From positions 186,001-250,000 of the forward strand of contig NZ_JANFDG010000002.1 of assembly GCF_024609765.1 (NCBI RefSeq): a stretch of 64,000 nt of DNA, read 5' to 3'. The notes below the pieces were generated by a model. That model was given only the letters and a program-made list of their open reading frames with translations. It made no database searches and was not told where the DNA came from. Positions 40,287-49,782 of this stretch are shown here, piece after piece. The stretch's first letter is position 1. Each line of letters begins with the position of its first letter. The DNA comes from Shinella pollutisoli (GTDB lineage: Bacteria; Pseudomonadota; Alphaproteobacteria; Rhizobiales; Rhizobiaceae). A program made the translations under genes and the position numbers.

Positions 40287-41777
40287 TCAGCGCCGCACGA
40301 CCAGGCCGATTCCGGCACGGGTGACGCCCGTGTCGGAGGTATGCGCCTGCCGGGTCAGCTCGTAGGAGACGTCGCCGGTCAGCGCCAGCCAGCGGTTGAT
40401 GTCCCAGGTGAGCCCCGTGCCGATCGTGTAGATGTGCTGGTCGGGGCCGAGCGCCGTCGGCAGGTCACGCCAGGTGTAGGCGCCGCTCAGCCGGGCGACG
40501 AGGTTCTCGCGCAGTTCGTGGGCGAGTTCCGCGTTGGTCTCGTAGGAGACGTAGCCGCTCTGGCCGGCGGCCGTCGACGGCTCGATCGAGGTCGCGAAGC
40601 CGAGGCGAAGGTCGGTGCCGCGCTGCGGCGACCAGAAGACGGAGCCGTCGACCGTCGCCGCGCCGATGGCGGCGAGCCTGTCGTCGTCGAGCTTCGCCCG
40701 CTTGTAGCCGAAGCCGAGGTCGCCGCGCAGCTTCTCGCCGAGATCGACCTCGACGCCCGCGCGTCCGCCGAAGGTGGTGGAGGCGCGCTCGTAGCCGAGC
40801 GAATCGCGTTCCTCGTCGTAGAGGGTGCGGCCGGCCGAGGCTTCGAGATAGGGGATCAGCGCCGGCGACAGCTCGTAGCCGACGCGGGCGGTCAGCGTCC
40901 CGGCGACATTGTCGCGGTCGGAAAGCGAAAGCTCGCTGCCGTCGGCGAGCGTCGCGGAGCCGAAGATCTCCCGCCGGAGCCCGATGCCGACCGTGCCGCG
41001 GATGAGGCCGAAGTCGCGCATCACGCTCGCTCCGCCCTCGAAGCCGTGCACGCCCGACTGGACGGTGGCGCCGGTCACCGCGTTGGGGTCGCTGGAACTT
41101 TCCCGCTTGAAGTCGTAGCCGGCCCTCAGGTTGGCGATCGTGTCGTCGGCGAGGTCCAGCCTGAGGTCGGCGCCGATGCGCGCGGAAGGCTCGGTCTCGC
41201 CGGAGCCGCTGATGTTGCGCTCGTAGACGCCGTCCGCCTCGATCGAGAGCTGGTGGCGCGACCAGTCGGAGACGAGCGAGCCGCGCAGGCCCGTCTGGGA
41301 GAAGGAGCGGCTCGTCGAGGTGCCGCCGGAGGCCGTGCGTTCCGTGCTGATGCCTTGGGAGATGGACGGCTTCAGGACGAAGGTGCCGAGACGGACGCCC
41401 AGCGCCTCGTCGCCGCTGCCGCCCGAGCCGCCGCGTCCCTCGACGGGACCTTCCCGCATGTTGAGCCGCAGGCCCTCGCGGCCGACGCGGCCGGGATCGC
41501 CGTCGTCCGCGTCGGCCGCGAACGGATCCTGCCCGGCGCCGGGCAGCGGGTCGCGGCGGTCGTCGGGGGCGGCAAATGCCGCGCCGTCGTCCGCGGCGAC
41601 CGGTGTGGCGAAGGCGCTCGTCGCGGCCTGGTCCGCAAGGACGTCCGGCTCCGCCGAGAGCTGTTCCTGCGCGGCGGCGGCGGACGCGAGCATCGTGCCG
41701 GCGAGCAGAAGCCCGGCCAGAGACCGTGACAGGCGCGCCATTGCCGCCCTGCGATCCGTTGTCGTTGCCTGTGCCAT
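40287..41777 (-). CDS. outer-membrane beta-barrel protein
   Basis: A 496-residue exported protein. The signal peptide ends at ASAAAAQEQ, followed by about 100 residues of Asp/Ala/Pro-rich sequence, then a region of alternating amphipathic strands to the end (TDLRLGFATSIEPSTAAG, WDINRWLALTGDVSYELTRQ, terminal GIGLVVRR). It fits the rhizobial outer-membrane beta-barrel (BBP2/DUF560-like) group. The start at MAQATTTDRR is used; an internal ATG at 41741 would also give a signal peptide. It is divergent from kdsD. Role unknown. Confidence 0.78.
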   Translation of the reverse strand: MAQATTTDRRAAMARLSRSLAGLLLAGTMLASAAAAQEQLSAEPDVLADQAATSAFATPVAADDGAAFAAPDDRRDPLPGAGQDPFAADADDGDPGRVGREGLRLNMREGPVEGRGGSGGSGDEALGVRLGTFVLKPSISQGISTERTASGGTSTSRSFSQTGLRGSLVSDWSRHQLSIEADGVYERNISGSGETEPSARIGADLRLDLADDTIANLRAGYDFKRESSSDPNAVTGATVQSGVHGFEGGASVMRDFGLIRGTVGIGLRREIFGSATLADGSELSLSDRDNVAGTLTARVGYELSPALIPYLEASAGRTLYDEERDSLGYERASTTFGGRAGVEVDLGEKLRGDLGFGYKRAKLDDDRLAAIGAATVDGSVFWSPQRGTDLRLGFATSIEPSTAAGQSGYVSYETNAELAHELRENLVARLSGAYTWRDLPTALGPDQHIYTIGTGLTWDINRWLALTGDVSYELTRQAHTSDTGVTRAGIGLVVRR

Positions 41778-41904
41778 TGTGGCCTGCGGTCCCCGCGCGT
41801 TTCCTAAGCGAACGTAAACCGATGTGGTTAACGGATGGTTGCCGAGGCCTTTCCCGCATCGGAACGCATGGACAGACGGCCGCAAAAGCGGTAACGAAAC
41901 GCGC

Positions 41905-42900
41905 ATGATCAAGAGACAGGCCAAAGTTGACAGCAACGGCGCCATCGCTTCGGCGATCCGCACCGTCGAGACGGAAAAGGCGGGGCTCGTCGCCCTTTCG
42001 GCCGCCCTTGAGGGGCGGCTCTACGACGCCTTCTGCGAGGCCGTGCGCACGATCGGCGAGATCAGCGGCCGCGTCATCGTCACCGGCATCGGCAAGTCAG
42101 GCCATATCGGCGCGAAGATCGCCGCCACGCTCGCCTCCACCGGCACGCCCTCCTTCTTCGTCCATCCGGTCGAGGCGAATCACGGCGATCTCGGCATGAT
42201 CGGCCGCGACGACGTGGTGCTCGCGCTGTCGTGGAGCGGCGAGAGCGCCGAGCTGCAGGGCATCATCTCCTATACGCGCCGCTTCTCCATCCCGCTGATC
42301 GCGCTGACCTCCGGCGAGCGCTCGACGCTGGCGCGCGAGGCCGACACCGTGCTGCTGCTGCCGAAGGAGCAGGAGGCCTGCCCGCACGGGCTCGCACCGA
42401 CCACCTCGACGCTGATGCAGCTCGCGCTCGGCGACGCGCTCGCCGTGGCGCTGCTCGAAGCGCGCGGCTTCACCGCGACCGACTTCAAGACCTTCCACCC
42501 GGGCGGCAAGCTCGGCGCGAGCCTGTCGCACGTGGCCGACATCATGCACAGCGGCGAGTACATGCCACTCGTGCCGCTCGGCACCGGCATGCCCGATGCG
42601 GTCATGATGCTGGCGCAGAAGCGCTACGGCTGCGTCGGCGTGATCGACGAGGACGGCGTGCTCGCCGGCATCGTCACCGACGGCGACATCGCGCGCAACC
42701 TCTCGCGCAATCTCGCCGAGCTGATCGTCGACGACATCATGACCCGCGCGCCGAAGACGGTGAAGCCGACGACGCTCGCCACCGCCGCGCTCGGCCTGCT
42801 CAACCAGCACAATATCTCGGCGCTGATCGTCACCGACGAGACCCTCCGGCCCGTCGGCATCGTGCATTTCCACGACCTGCTGCGGATCGGCGTCGCCTGA
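41905..42900 (+). CDS. kdsD: D-arabinose-5-phosphate isomerase
   Basis: A 331-residue KpsF/GutQ-family enzyme converting ribulose-5-phosphate to arabinose-5-phosphate, the first step to KDO for lipopolysaccharide. The SIS domain covers about residues 40-175 (VIVTGIGKSGHIGAKIAATLASTGTPSFFVHPVEANHGDLG, ALSWSGES, LAPTTSTLMQLALGDALA). Two CBS domains follow (VADIMHSGEYMPLV and VDDIMTRAPKTV). The start MIKRQAKVDS is chosen over a longer frame from 41824. It ends three bases before the convergent NfeD gene. Confidence 0.94.
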   Translation: MIKRQAKVDSNGAIASAIRTVETEKAGLVALSAALEGRLYDAFCEAVRTIGEISGRVIVTGIGKSGHIGAKIAATLASTGTPSFFVHPVEANHGDLGMIGRDDVVLALSWSGESAELQGIISYTRRFSIPLIALTSGERSTLAREADTVLLLPKEQEACPHGLAPTTSTLMQLALGDALAVALLEARGFTATDFKTFHPGGKLGASLSHVADIMHSGEYMPLVPLGTGMPDAVMMLAQKRYGCVGVIDEDGVLAGIVTDGDIARNLSRNLAELIVDDIMTRAPKTVKPTTLATAALGLLNQHNISALIVTDETLRPVGIVHFHDLLRIGVA

Positions 42901-42903
42901 GGC

Positions 42904-43362
42904 TCAGGCTTCCTCCACCGTCAGGTCGCGCCCGTTGCTGGCGGTGACGCGCACGCGCGCGCCGACCGGCAGGTCGGGCCCTTCCACCGTCCATACGGTA
43001 TCGTCCAGGCGGATGCGGCCGCGACCCTCGCGGATCGGCTGCTCCAGCACCGCGGTCCGGCCGACGAGGCTGCGGCCGCGCTGGTTGAGATAGGGCTGGT
43101 CGGACTTGTCGCCGCGGCTGCGGACGATCCGGCGGCCGACGAGGGCCGCGGCAAGCGACAGCGCGGCGAAGACTATCCACTGCACCTGCCAGGTCCAGGC
43201 GGCCTGCTCCCACAGCACGAGCGACAGCGCGCCGGTGAGGATCGCGGCGATGCCGATCCACACCAGGAACACGCCCGGCATCAGCACTTCCAGGATGAGC
43301 AGCACGATGCCGAGCACCCACCAGGCCCAGGGGCCGAGCTCGGCGATGATGCGGGCGAGCAT
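42904..43362 (-). CDS. NfeD-family membrane protein
   Basis: A 152-residue short NfeD protein. Two or three hydrophobic segments fill residues 8-75, and an OB-fold NfeD domain follows (RSLVGRTAVLEQPIREGRGRIRLDDTVWTVEGPDLPVGARVRVT). NfeD proteins work with SPFH/stomatin partners in membrane microdomains. The partner gene ends only three bases upstream, so they form one operon. Confidence 0.9.
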   Translation of the reverse strand: MLARIIAELGPWAWWVLGIVLLILEVLMPGVFLVWIGIAAILTGALSLVLWEQAAWTWQVQWIVFAALSLAAALVGRRIVRSRGDKSDQPYLNQRGRSLVGRTAVLEQPIREGRGRIRLDDTVWTVEGPDLPVGARVRVTASNGRDLTVEEA

Positions 43363-43365
43363 CGG

Positions 43366-44397
43366 TCAGCTCCCCTGCTGCGGCGGCGTGTCGAACGGAT
43401 TGCGGAAGGACGCGGATGCGCCGCCGCCGCTTGCCGGCGTCGAGCGTCGCGCGCGGCCCGTCTCGGCGGGGGCGGACCCGTCGCCGAAGACCTCCTTCGC
43501 GATGGCGCCGATGCCGCCGAGCGAGCCGACCAGCGAGGACGCCTCCATCGGCATCAGCACGATCTTCGAATTCGGCGCTTTGCCGATCGCCGCCATCGCC
43601 TCGGTGTATTTCTGCGCGACGAAGTAGTTGATCGCCTGCACGTCGCCCGAGGCGATCGCCTCGGAGACCATGCGCGTCGCCTTGGCCTCGGCCTCGGCGA
43701 GGCGTTCGCGGGCCTCCGCGTCTCGGAAGGCCGCCTCGCGCAGGCCCTCCGCCTCCAGGATGGCCGATTGCTTGGCGCCCTCTGCGCGCAGGATCTGCGC
43801 GTTGCGCGAGCCCTCGGCCTCCAGCACCTGCGCGCGCTTCTCGCGCTCGGCCTTCATCTGCCGGGCCATGGCGTCGACGAGGTCCTTCGGGGGCGCGATG
43901 TCCTTGATCTCGACGCGGGTGATCTTGACGCCCCAAGGGTGCGCCGCCTCGTCGACGACGCGCAGCAGCTGGTCGTTGATGCGGTCGCGGTTCGAGAGCA
44001 GCTCGTCGAGGTCCATCGAGCCCATGACCGAGCGGATGTTGGTCATCGTCAGGTTGATGATGGCGTGCTCGAGATGGGCGACCTGATAGGCGGCCTGCGC
44101 CGGGTTCAGCACCTGGTAGAAGGCGACGGCGTCGGCCGAGACGCTCGCATTGTCGCGGGTGATGACCTCCTGCGTCGGGATGTCGAGCACCTGCTCCATC
44201 ACGTTCATCTTCGCGCCGATGCGGTCGATGAAGGGGACGATCAGGTTGAGGCCTGGCTCGAGCGTGCGCGTGTAGCGTCCGAAACGCTCGACCGTGTACT
44301 GGTAGCCCTGCGGCACAGTCTTGATCCCCGCGAACAGGATCAGGATGACAAGAACCACGAGCGCGATGACGACGATATCCAATCCGGCCAAGGACAT
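43366..44397 (-). CDS. SPFH/Band 7 (stomatin-like) protein
   Basis: A 343-residue membrane-anchored protein. One N-terminal membrane segment (residues 5-25) is followed by the Band 7 domain ([40 protein letters not shown]-like strands, [14 protein letters not shown]), then an Ala/Glu-rich coiled coil (about 200-265) and a low-complexity tail. It resembles E. coli QmcA, and like it is paired with an NfeD-type gene. It is thought to scaffold membrane domains. First gene of the pair. Confidence 0.92.
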   Translation of the reverse strand: MSLAGLDIVVIALVVLVILILFAGIKTVPQGYQYTVERFGRYTRTLEPGLNLIVPFIDRIGAKMNVMEQVLDIPTQEVITRDNASVSADAVAFYQVLNPAQAAYQVAHLEHAIINLTMTNIRSVMGSMDLDELLSNRDRINDQLLRVVDEAAHPWGVKITRVEIKDIAPPKDLVDAMARQMKAEREKRAQVLEAEGSRNAQILRAEGAKQSAILEAEGLREAAFRDAEARERLAEAEAKATRMVSEAIASGDVQAINYFVAQKYTEAMAAIGKAPNSKIVLMPMEASSLVGSLGGIGAIAKEVFGDGSAPAETGRARRSTPASGGGASASFRNPFDTPPQQGS

Positions 44398-44489
44398 GGT
44401 GCTCTCCCTCGAAAGATGCGGCGCGCCGCCACTCTAAGGAATACGCGCCCGAACGCCAGTCTATTTGACGGAACGGCCGAATTCCTCTG

Positions 44490-45521
44490 TCAGATCCAGC
44501 CGGAAAGCTCGCGGCGCACCACCGTCTCCAGCACGGCCATGCCTTCCGGCGAATCGTTGAGACAGGGGATGTGCGCGAACTTCTCGCCGCCGTTGTGGTG
44601 GAAGCTCTCGGCCGCCTGCTCGGCGATCTCCTCCAGCGTCTCCAGGCAGTCGGAGACGAAGCCGGGATTGATGACGGCGATGCGCTTGACGCCTTCCTGC
44701 GCCAGTTTCTCCACCGTCTTGTCCGTGTAGGGCTGCAGCCATTCCTCCGGCCCGAAGCGCGACTGGAAGGTGACGATCAGCCGTTCCTCGGACCAGCCGA
44801 GCCGGTGGCGCAGGAGCCGCGCGGTCTTCTGACACTGGCAGTAATAGGGATCGCCCTTCTCGAAATAGCTCTTCGGAATGCCGTGGAAGGAGGTGATGAG
44901 CTTCTCCGGCTCCCAGTCGAGGCCGGCGAGGTACTTCTCGATCGAGACGGCGAGCGCGTCGATATAGACCGGGTCGTCGTGATAGGGCGGCACGGTGCGC
45001 AGCGCCGGCTGCCAGCGCATCTTCAGAAGCGCCTCGAAGGCCTTGTCGTTCACCGTCGCGGTCGTCGCCGCGGCATATTGCGGATAGAGCGGGAAGACGA
45101 GGATGCGCTCGCAGCCTTCCTTCTGCAGGTATTCCATGCGCGAGGCGATGGAGGGCTGGCCGTAGCGCATCGCCCAGTCGACGACGACCTCGGGGCGGTC
45201 GGCGAAGGATTTCGCCATCAGCTCGGCCTGGCTGCGCGTGTAGGTGCGCAGGAAGCTCTCGTTCCGCTCCTTGTTCCAGATCGTCTCGTAGGCCTTGCCG
45301 ACCTTGCCGGGGCGGGTGTTGAGGACGATGCCGAACAGGATCGGGTACCAGGCGATCTTCGGCCATTCGATCACCCGGCTGTCCGTCAGGAATTCCTTGA
45401 GGTAGCGGCGCATCGAGGTGTAGTCGGTGCCGTCCGGCGTGCCGAGATTGACGAGCAGCACGCCGACCTTCCCGTATCTGGCGGGCGGATGGCTGGCGGG
45501 CTTGGCGGCGGCTTGCTGCAT
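44490..45521 (-). CDS. hemH: ferrochelatase
   Basis: A 343-residue HemH inserting ferrous iron into protoporphyrin IX, the last step of protoheme synthesis. Signatures: GVLLVNLGTPDGTDYTSMRRYLKEFLTD at the start, LVFPLYPQYAAATTATV, ITSFHGIPKSYFEKGDPYYCQCQKTA with the metal-site His, and FQSRFGPEEWLQPYTDKT. The Glu is in CLETLEEIAEQAAE. Length is normal. An AGGAA precedes the ATG. Monocistronic in this context. Confidence 0.96.
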   Translation of the reverse strand: MQQAAAKPASHPPARYGKVGVLLVNLGTPDGTDYTSMRRYLKEFLTDSRVIEWPKIAWYPILFGIVLNTRPGKVGKAYETIWNKERNESFLRTYTRSQAELMAKSFADRPEVVVDWAMRYGQPSIASRMEYLQKEGCERILVFPLYPQYAAATTATVNDKAFEALLKMRWQPALRTVPPYHDDPVYIDALAVSIEKYLAGLDWEPEKLITSFHGIPKSYFEKGDPYYCQCQKTARLLRHRLGWSEERLIVTFQSRFGPEEWLQPYTDKTVEKLAQEGVKRIAVINPGFVSDCLETLEEIAEQAAESFHHNGGEKFAHIPCLNDSPEGMAVLETVVRRELSGWI

Positions 45522-45568
45522 GACGGGTTCCTGTCTGGGAGCGGTTCACAACCGTTCTAAAAAGAATC

Positions 45569-45594
45569 GCCGGCCCGGGGAAGCCCGGACCGGC
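45569..45594 (-). terminator. terminator of the 5'-nucleotidase gene
   Basis: An 11-bp stem (45569-45579 with 45584-45594, one mismatch) starts about 23 bases past the stop. On the minus strand it is followed by GATTCTTTTT. Confidence 0.8.
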
Positions 45595-45617
45595 GTGGCG
45601 GATGGGGCAAATTGTCC

Positions 45618-47543
45618 TTACCGCGCCGGGATCTCCAGTTCGCTGCCGATGGCGAGCGCCCGCGGGCGCGGATTGCCGTTCGCCTCGGAGATGCGCCGCC
45701 ACAGCGTGCCGTCGCCATAGGCTTCCCTGGCGAGATCCCAGAGCGTGTCGCCGCGCACGACGACATGCTTGCCGCCGGCCGGCGTGGCGGCCTCCGCCGT
45801 TTCGCCGCCGCCGGTTGCGTCCGCCGGGGTCTCCGCCGATCTCGCGGCCGTCCCGGTTTCGGCGCCGGCGGCGGGCGCGGTTTCCGTGCTCGCGGCCTCG
45901 CCGGCCGTTTCCGCGGTCGCCTGCGTCTCGGCGGCAGGGGCGGCCGCCTCGGCGATGCGGCCGTCCGTATAGGGCGTGTAGGGGCGGTGCGCGGCGAGAT
46001 AGTCGGCGACCACGACTTCGAGGTTCGGGCCGAAGTCGTAGGCGTTCGTCGCGGCCGTCGCGAAGACCGAATAGCCGTCGCCGCCGGCGCGCATGTAGTT
46101 GTTCGAGGCGACGCCGTAGGTCTTTTCCGGGTCGAGCGGCACGAAGGCGTCACCCTCCTTCGCCTCGACCGAGACGAGGCGGCTGCCGGCCGGCTTCGTC
46201 TTGTCGAAGGTGTATTTCAGGCCGGAGACCTGCGGGAAGCGGCCGGCGCCCTCCTCGATCTGGCCGAGGCCGTTCTCGAGCGCGGCGGTGAGGTCCGAGC
46301 CCTTGAGCTGGAAGGTGGCGACGGTGTTCTGGAACGGCAGGATGGAGAGCACCTCGCCCATGGAGACCGGGCCGGCGTCGATCGAGGCGCGAAGCCCGCC
46401 GCCATTGGTGACGGCGATCGTCATGCCCTGGTCCTTCGTGCGGTCGAGGATGGCGTCGGCGACGAGGTTGCCCATCTGGCATTCGGCCGCGCGGCAGGTC
46501 TCGCGCGAACCGTCGACGGGAGCGGCGGTTTCCGCGACGATCTTGTTCTTCAGCTCCTCGATCGGGCCGGCAAGCTCCTTGATGCGCGCGGCGACCGCCT
46601 CGTCCGGCTTGAACGCCGAATCGATCAGGACCGGCTCGCCGGTCGCTTGCCTGACGACGCCCGCGTCGTCGAAGACGACCTTCAGCTTGCCGAGATATTT
46701 CGAATAGGCGCCCGCCTGCACGACCGGCACCTTGTAGCCGCCGGGATTGTCGACCAGCGTCGGATAGGGGCCTTCCGCCTTGTCGGCGGTGTTGGAGAGG
46801 AGGGTATGCGTGTGGCCTCCGACCACCACGTCGACGTCGGGGATCTTGGCGATCGCCGCGAGGTCGCGCGGATAGCCGACATGGGTGAGGGCGACGATCT
46901 TGTCGATGCCCTGCTTCTTCAGTTCCCCGACCGCCGCGGTGATGTCGGCGACGTCGTCGCCGATCAGCACGTTGTCGCCGGGCGAGGAGATCTCCGCCGT
47001 GTCGTTCGCCACCGCGCCGACGATGCCGATCTTCTCGCCGCCGCGCTCGATGACGACGAAGGGTTTGATGCGGTCGCCGAGCTTGGAGCTCGCGCCGGCG
47101 GCGACATTGGCGGTCACGACCGGGAACTCGACCTTGTCGAGGAAGGTCGCGAGCCCGTCCTCGCTGTCGTCGAACTCGTGGTTGCCGACGGTCATGGCGT
47201 CGAACTTCATGAGGTTCAGGAACTCGGCTTCGACCGCGCCCTTGTAGGTCGTGTAGAACAGCGAGCCCTGGAAATTGTCGCCGGCATTCAGCAGCAATAC
47301 GTTCCTGCCGGACAGCGCCTGGCGCTCGGCGTCGATCGCCGTCTTGAGGCGGGCGACGCCGCCGAAGCATTCGTTCTTGCCTTCCTCCTCCGCCGAGCAG
47401 GTCGAATCGAAGGCGTTGATCGCCTCGATGCGCGAATGCAGGTCGTTGATGTGCAGGATGTCGAGTTCGTAGTCGGCGAAGGCCGCGCCGCCGGAAAGAA
47501 CGATGAGCGAGGCCGCAAGCAGGCCGGTTCGGAAGATCGTCAT
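45618..47543 (-). CDS. 5'-nucleotidase / UDP-sugar hydrolase family with C-terminal LysM
   Basis: A 641-residue periplasmic metallophosphatase. The signal peptide ends at GGAAFA (residue 23). The calcineurin-like domain shows LDILHINDLHSRIEA, LNAGDNFQGSLFY, TVGNHEFDD and VVGGHTHTLLS. The 5'-nucleotidase C-domain covers about 330-505 (AECQMGNLVADAILDR, NGGGLRASIDAGPVSMGEVLSILPFQN, SNNYMRAGGDGYSVF). A 70-residue Ala/Glu/Thr linker then leads to a LysM domain (HVVVRGDTLWDLAREAYGDGTLWRRISEANG). LysM should hold the enzyme on peptidoglycan. It would release nucleosides from external nucleotides. Confidence 0.92.
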   Translation of the reverse strand: MTIFRTGLLAASLIVLSGGAAFADYELDILHINDLHSRIEAINAFDSTCSAEEEGKNECFGGVARLKTAIDAERQALSGRNVLLLNAGDNFQGSLFYTTYKGAVEAEFLNLMKFDAMTVGNHEFDDSEDGLATFLDKVEFPVVTANVAAGASSKLGDRIKPFVVIERGGEKIGIVGAVANDTAEISSPGDNVLIGDDVADITAAVGELKKQGIDKIVALTHVGYPRDLAAIAKIPDVDVVVGGHTHTLLSNTADKAEGPYPTLVDNPGGYKVPVVQAGAYSKYLGKLKVVFDDAGVVRQATGEPVLIDSAFKPDEAVAARIKELAGPIEELKNKIVAETAAPVDGSRETCRAAECQMGNLVADAILDRTKDQGMTIAVTNGGGLRASIDAGPVSMGEVLSILPFQNTVATFQLKGSDLTAALENGLGQIEEGAGRFPQVSGLKYTFDKTKPAGSRLVSVEAKEGDAFVPLDPEKTYGVASNNYMRAGGDGYSVFATAATNAYDFGPNLEVVVADYLAAHRPYTPYTDGRIAEAAAPAAETQATAETAGEAASTETAPAAGAETGTAARSAETPADATGGGETAEAATPAGGKHVVVRGDTLWDLAREAYGDGTLWRRISEANGNPRPRALAIGSELEIPAR

Positions 47544-47650
47544 GGTCCGTTCTCCATGGTTGCCCCGCGCCGTGCCGGCCGAGGGCGTGTGACCCGTCCG
47601 CGGATGTTTTCACCGCTTTCCGGCAACATCAAGAGGCGCGGAAACGAAAA

Positions 47651-47668
47651 AGGGGCCGTGCGGCCCCT
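47651..47668 (-). terminator. terminator of the omp10-like gene
   Basis: AGGGGCC paired with GGCCCCT around a 4-base loop, followed on the minus strand by five T. It lies 24 bases past the stop. Confidence 0.8.
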
Positions 47669-47692
47669 TCCGGAAGGATACGGATCGACGCC

Positions 47693-48064
47693 TCAGGCGC
47701 GGCGGGCGAGCGAGAACTGCGCGCCCTCGGCCGTGGTGCAGTTGAGCTGGCTCAGGCTGACGAGCGCGCAATTGACCTTGGAGCGGGTGTTGCGCACCAG
47801 CGAGGTCATGTCGATCTCGACCAGCGTCGGGCTGATGTTGATATAGGTGCCCGAGGCGAGAAGCTGGTTCGTGTCGGTCGTGCGTGTCGAGAAGGTGCCG
47901 CCCGCGAAGGTCGAGACGATGCCGTTCGGGTCCACCCATGCGCCTTCGACGCCGGTCGGCTGCGGCCGCTGTGCGACGGGCATCTCGCGCGGCGCGCGTT
48001 CCGTCTGGCAGGATGCGAGGGCTGCGGCGGCGGCAAGCAGGCTCAGGGCAGTGGTCGGCTTCAT
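47693..48064 (-). CDS. omp10: outer-membrane lipoprotein, Omp10 family
   Basis: A 123-residue lipoprotein. The signal peptide has lipobox ALASC (Cys near residue 19). The mature part closely follows Brucella Omp10: [49 protein letters not shown] and [15 protein letters not shown], with two Cys that may pair. Expected at the outer membrane. Monocistronic with its own terminator. Confidence 0.9.
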   Translation of the reverse strand: MKPTTALSLLAAAAALASCQTERAPREMPVAQRPQPTGVEGAWVDPNGIVSTFAGGTFSTRTTDTNQLLASGTYINISPTLVEIDMTSLVRNTRSKVNCALVSLSQLNCTTAEGAQFSLARRA

Positions 48065-48207
48065 CTCAATCTCCTGGGGGTCGCGACAGCGTGGGCACCG
48101 CCCGCCCGTTCGGCCAAACCATGCCGCGAAGAGGCGGCGAAAGCAAGACGGCGGCAGGCGCGCGCCGGGCGTTATCCCGCCGAAAGCGAAGACGCCTGCG
48201 ACCGGGA

Positions 48208-49659
48208 TCAGCGCACCAGGATGTTGCGGAACTGCCAGGGGTCCTTCGTGTCGAGGTCTTCCGGGAACAGGCCCGGGCGGCCGTCGAGCGGGGTCCAGTC
48301 CGTATAGTGGCCCTCGACCGGGCCGAGATAGGGGCGCTGGACTTCCAGGCAGCGACGGTAGTCCATCTCGTCGGCCTCGACGATGCCGGCCTTCGGGTTC
48401 TCCAGCGCCCAGACCATGCCGGCGAGCACGGCCGAGGTCACCTGCAGGCCCGTCGCGTTCTGGTAGGGCGCGAGGTTGCGGGTCTCCTCGACCGTCAGGC
48501 GCGAGCCGTACCAGTAGGCGTTCCTGTCGTGGCCGTAGATGAGCACGCCGAGCTCGTCGGCGCCGTCCACGAGCTCGTTCTCGTCCAGCACGTGCAGCAC
48601 CGGCTGCGGCCTACCGCCATTGCCGAACATCTCGTGCAGCGACAGCACGGCGTCGTTCGCCGGGTGGTAGGCATAGTGGCAGGTCGGGCGGTAGGTGACG
48701 TCGCCGTCCTTGTCGCGGGCGGTGAAATAGTCGGCGATCGAGATCGCCTCGTTGTGGGTGACGAGGAAGCCGTATTGCGGGCCCGGCGTCGGGCACCAGG
48801 TGCGCACGCGCGTGTTGCCGCCCGGCTGTTCGAGGTAGATCGCCGCCCTGCAGCCCTTCTTGTGCTCCCTGGCGTTCTTCGGCTTCCACTGCTCGTGCGT
48901 GCCCCAGCCGAGCTCGGAGGGCTGCAGTCCCTCGGAGATGAAGCCTTCGACCGACCAGGTGTTCCAGAAGGTGTTGAGCGGCTTGGGGTTGCGGGCGCGC
49001 TGGGTGTCGCGCTCGGCGATGTGGATGCCCTTGACGCCGGCCTTCTTCATCAGCTTCGCCCAGCCGTGGCGGTCGTCCACGGCCGGTTCCTCGAATTTCA
49101 GTTCGAGGTCGCCCGCGAGATTGACCAGCGCTTGCTTGACGAACCAGGAGACCATGCCCGGATTGGCGCCGCAGCAGGAGACGGCGGTCGTGCCGCCGGG
49201 GTTCTTGTGCTTCTCCCGGCGCACGGTCTCTCGCAGCGCATAGTTGGTGCGGTCGGCGTTCTTGAGGTCCTTGTCGAAGTAGAAGCCGAGCCAGGGCTCG
49301 ACGACCGTGTCGATATAGAGCACGTCCAGCTTGCGGCAGAGTTTTATGAGGTCGAGCGAGCCCGTGTCGACGGAGAGGTTGACGCAGAAGGCCTGGCCGC
49401 CGCCCTCGGCGAAGAGCGGCTTCAGCAGATCCTTGTAATTGTCCCTGGTGACATGGGCCTTGACGTGGCGGACGCCATGGCGGGCGTAGATCTCCGCGTC
49501 GGCGGCGTCCTCGCGCGGCTCGACGACGATCAGCCGGTTGCGGTCGAACCTGAAATGCCGCTCGATCAGCGGCAGCGTGCCGCGCCCGATCGATCCGAAG
49601 CCGATCATGACGATCGGGCCGGTGATCTCGCCGTAAACCGGGTAGGTGCTGTCTGTCAT
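48208..49659 (-). CDS. hss: homospermidine synthase
   Basis: A 483-residue NAD-dependent enzyme joining two putrescines (or putrescine and spermidine) into homospermidine, the main polyamine of many rhizobia. The N-terminal Rossmann motif is [23 protein letters not shown]. Family segments include [69 protein letters not shown] and [18 protein letters not shown]. Length is normal. Confidence 0.96.
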   Translation of the reverse strand: MTDSTYPVYGEITGPIVMIGFGSIGRGTLPLIERHFRFDRNRLIVVEPREDAADAEIYARHGVRHVKAHVTRDNYKDLLKPLFAEGGGQAFCVNLSVDTGSLDLIKLCRKLDVLYIDTVVEPWLGFYFDKDLKNADRTNYALRETVRREKHKNPGGTTAVSCCGANPGMVSWFVKQALVNLAGDLELKFEEPAVDDRHGWAKLMKKAGVKGIHIAERDTQRARNPKPLNTFWNTWSVEGFISEGLQPSELGWGTHEQWKPKNAREHKKGCRAAIYLEQPGGNTRVRTWCPTPGPQYGFLVTHNEAISIADYFTARDKDGDVTYRPTCHYAYHPANDAVLSLHEMFGNGGRPQPVLHVLDENELVDGADELGVLIYGHDRNAYWYGSRLTVEETRNLAPYQNATGLQVTSAVLAGMVWALENPKAGIVEADEMDYRRCLEVQRPYLGPVEGHYTDWTPLDGRPGLFPEDLDTKDPWQFRNILVR

Positions 49660-49782
49660 GGCGCGTCTCCTGGGGGCGGTATCCGAGGCCCTGCGGGCCT
49701 TCCGGAGAGGGCTAGAGCACAGTTCCCTGTCACAATAAAGAGCGCCGCCCGGCCTCTCCGGCGATATTCTTAACCGCTTGCT

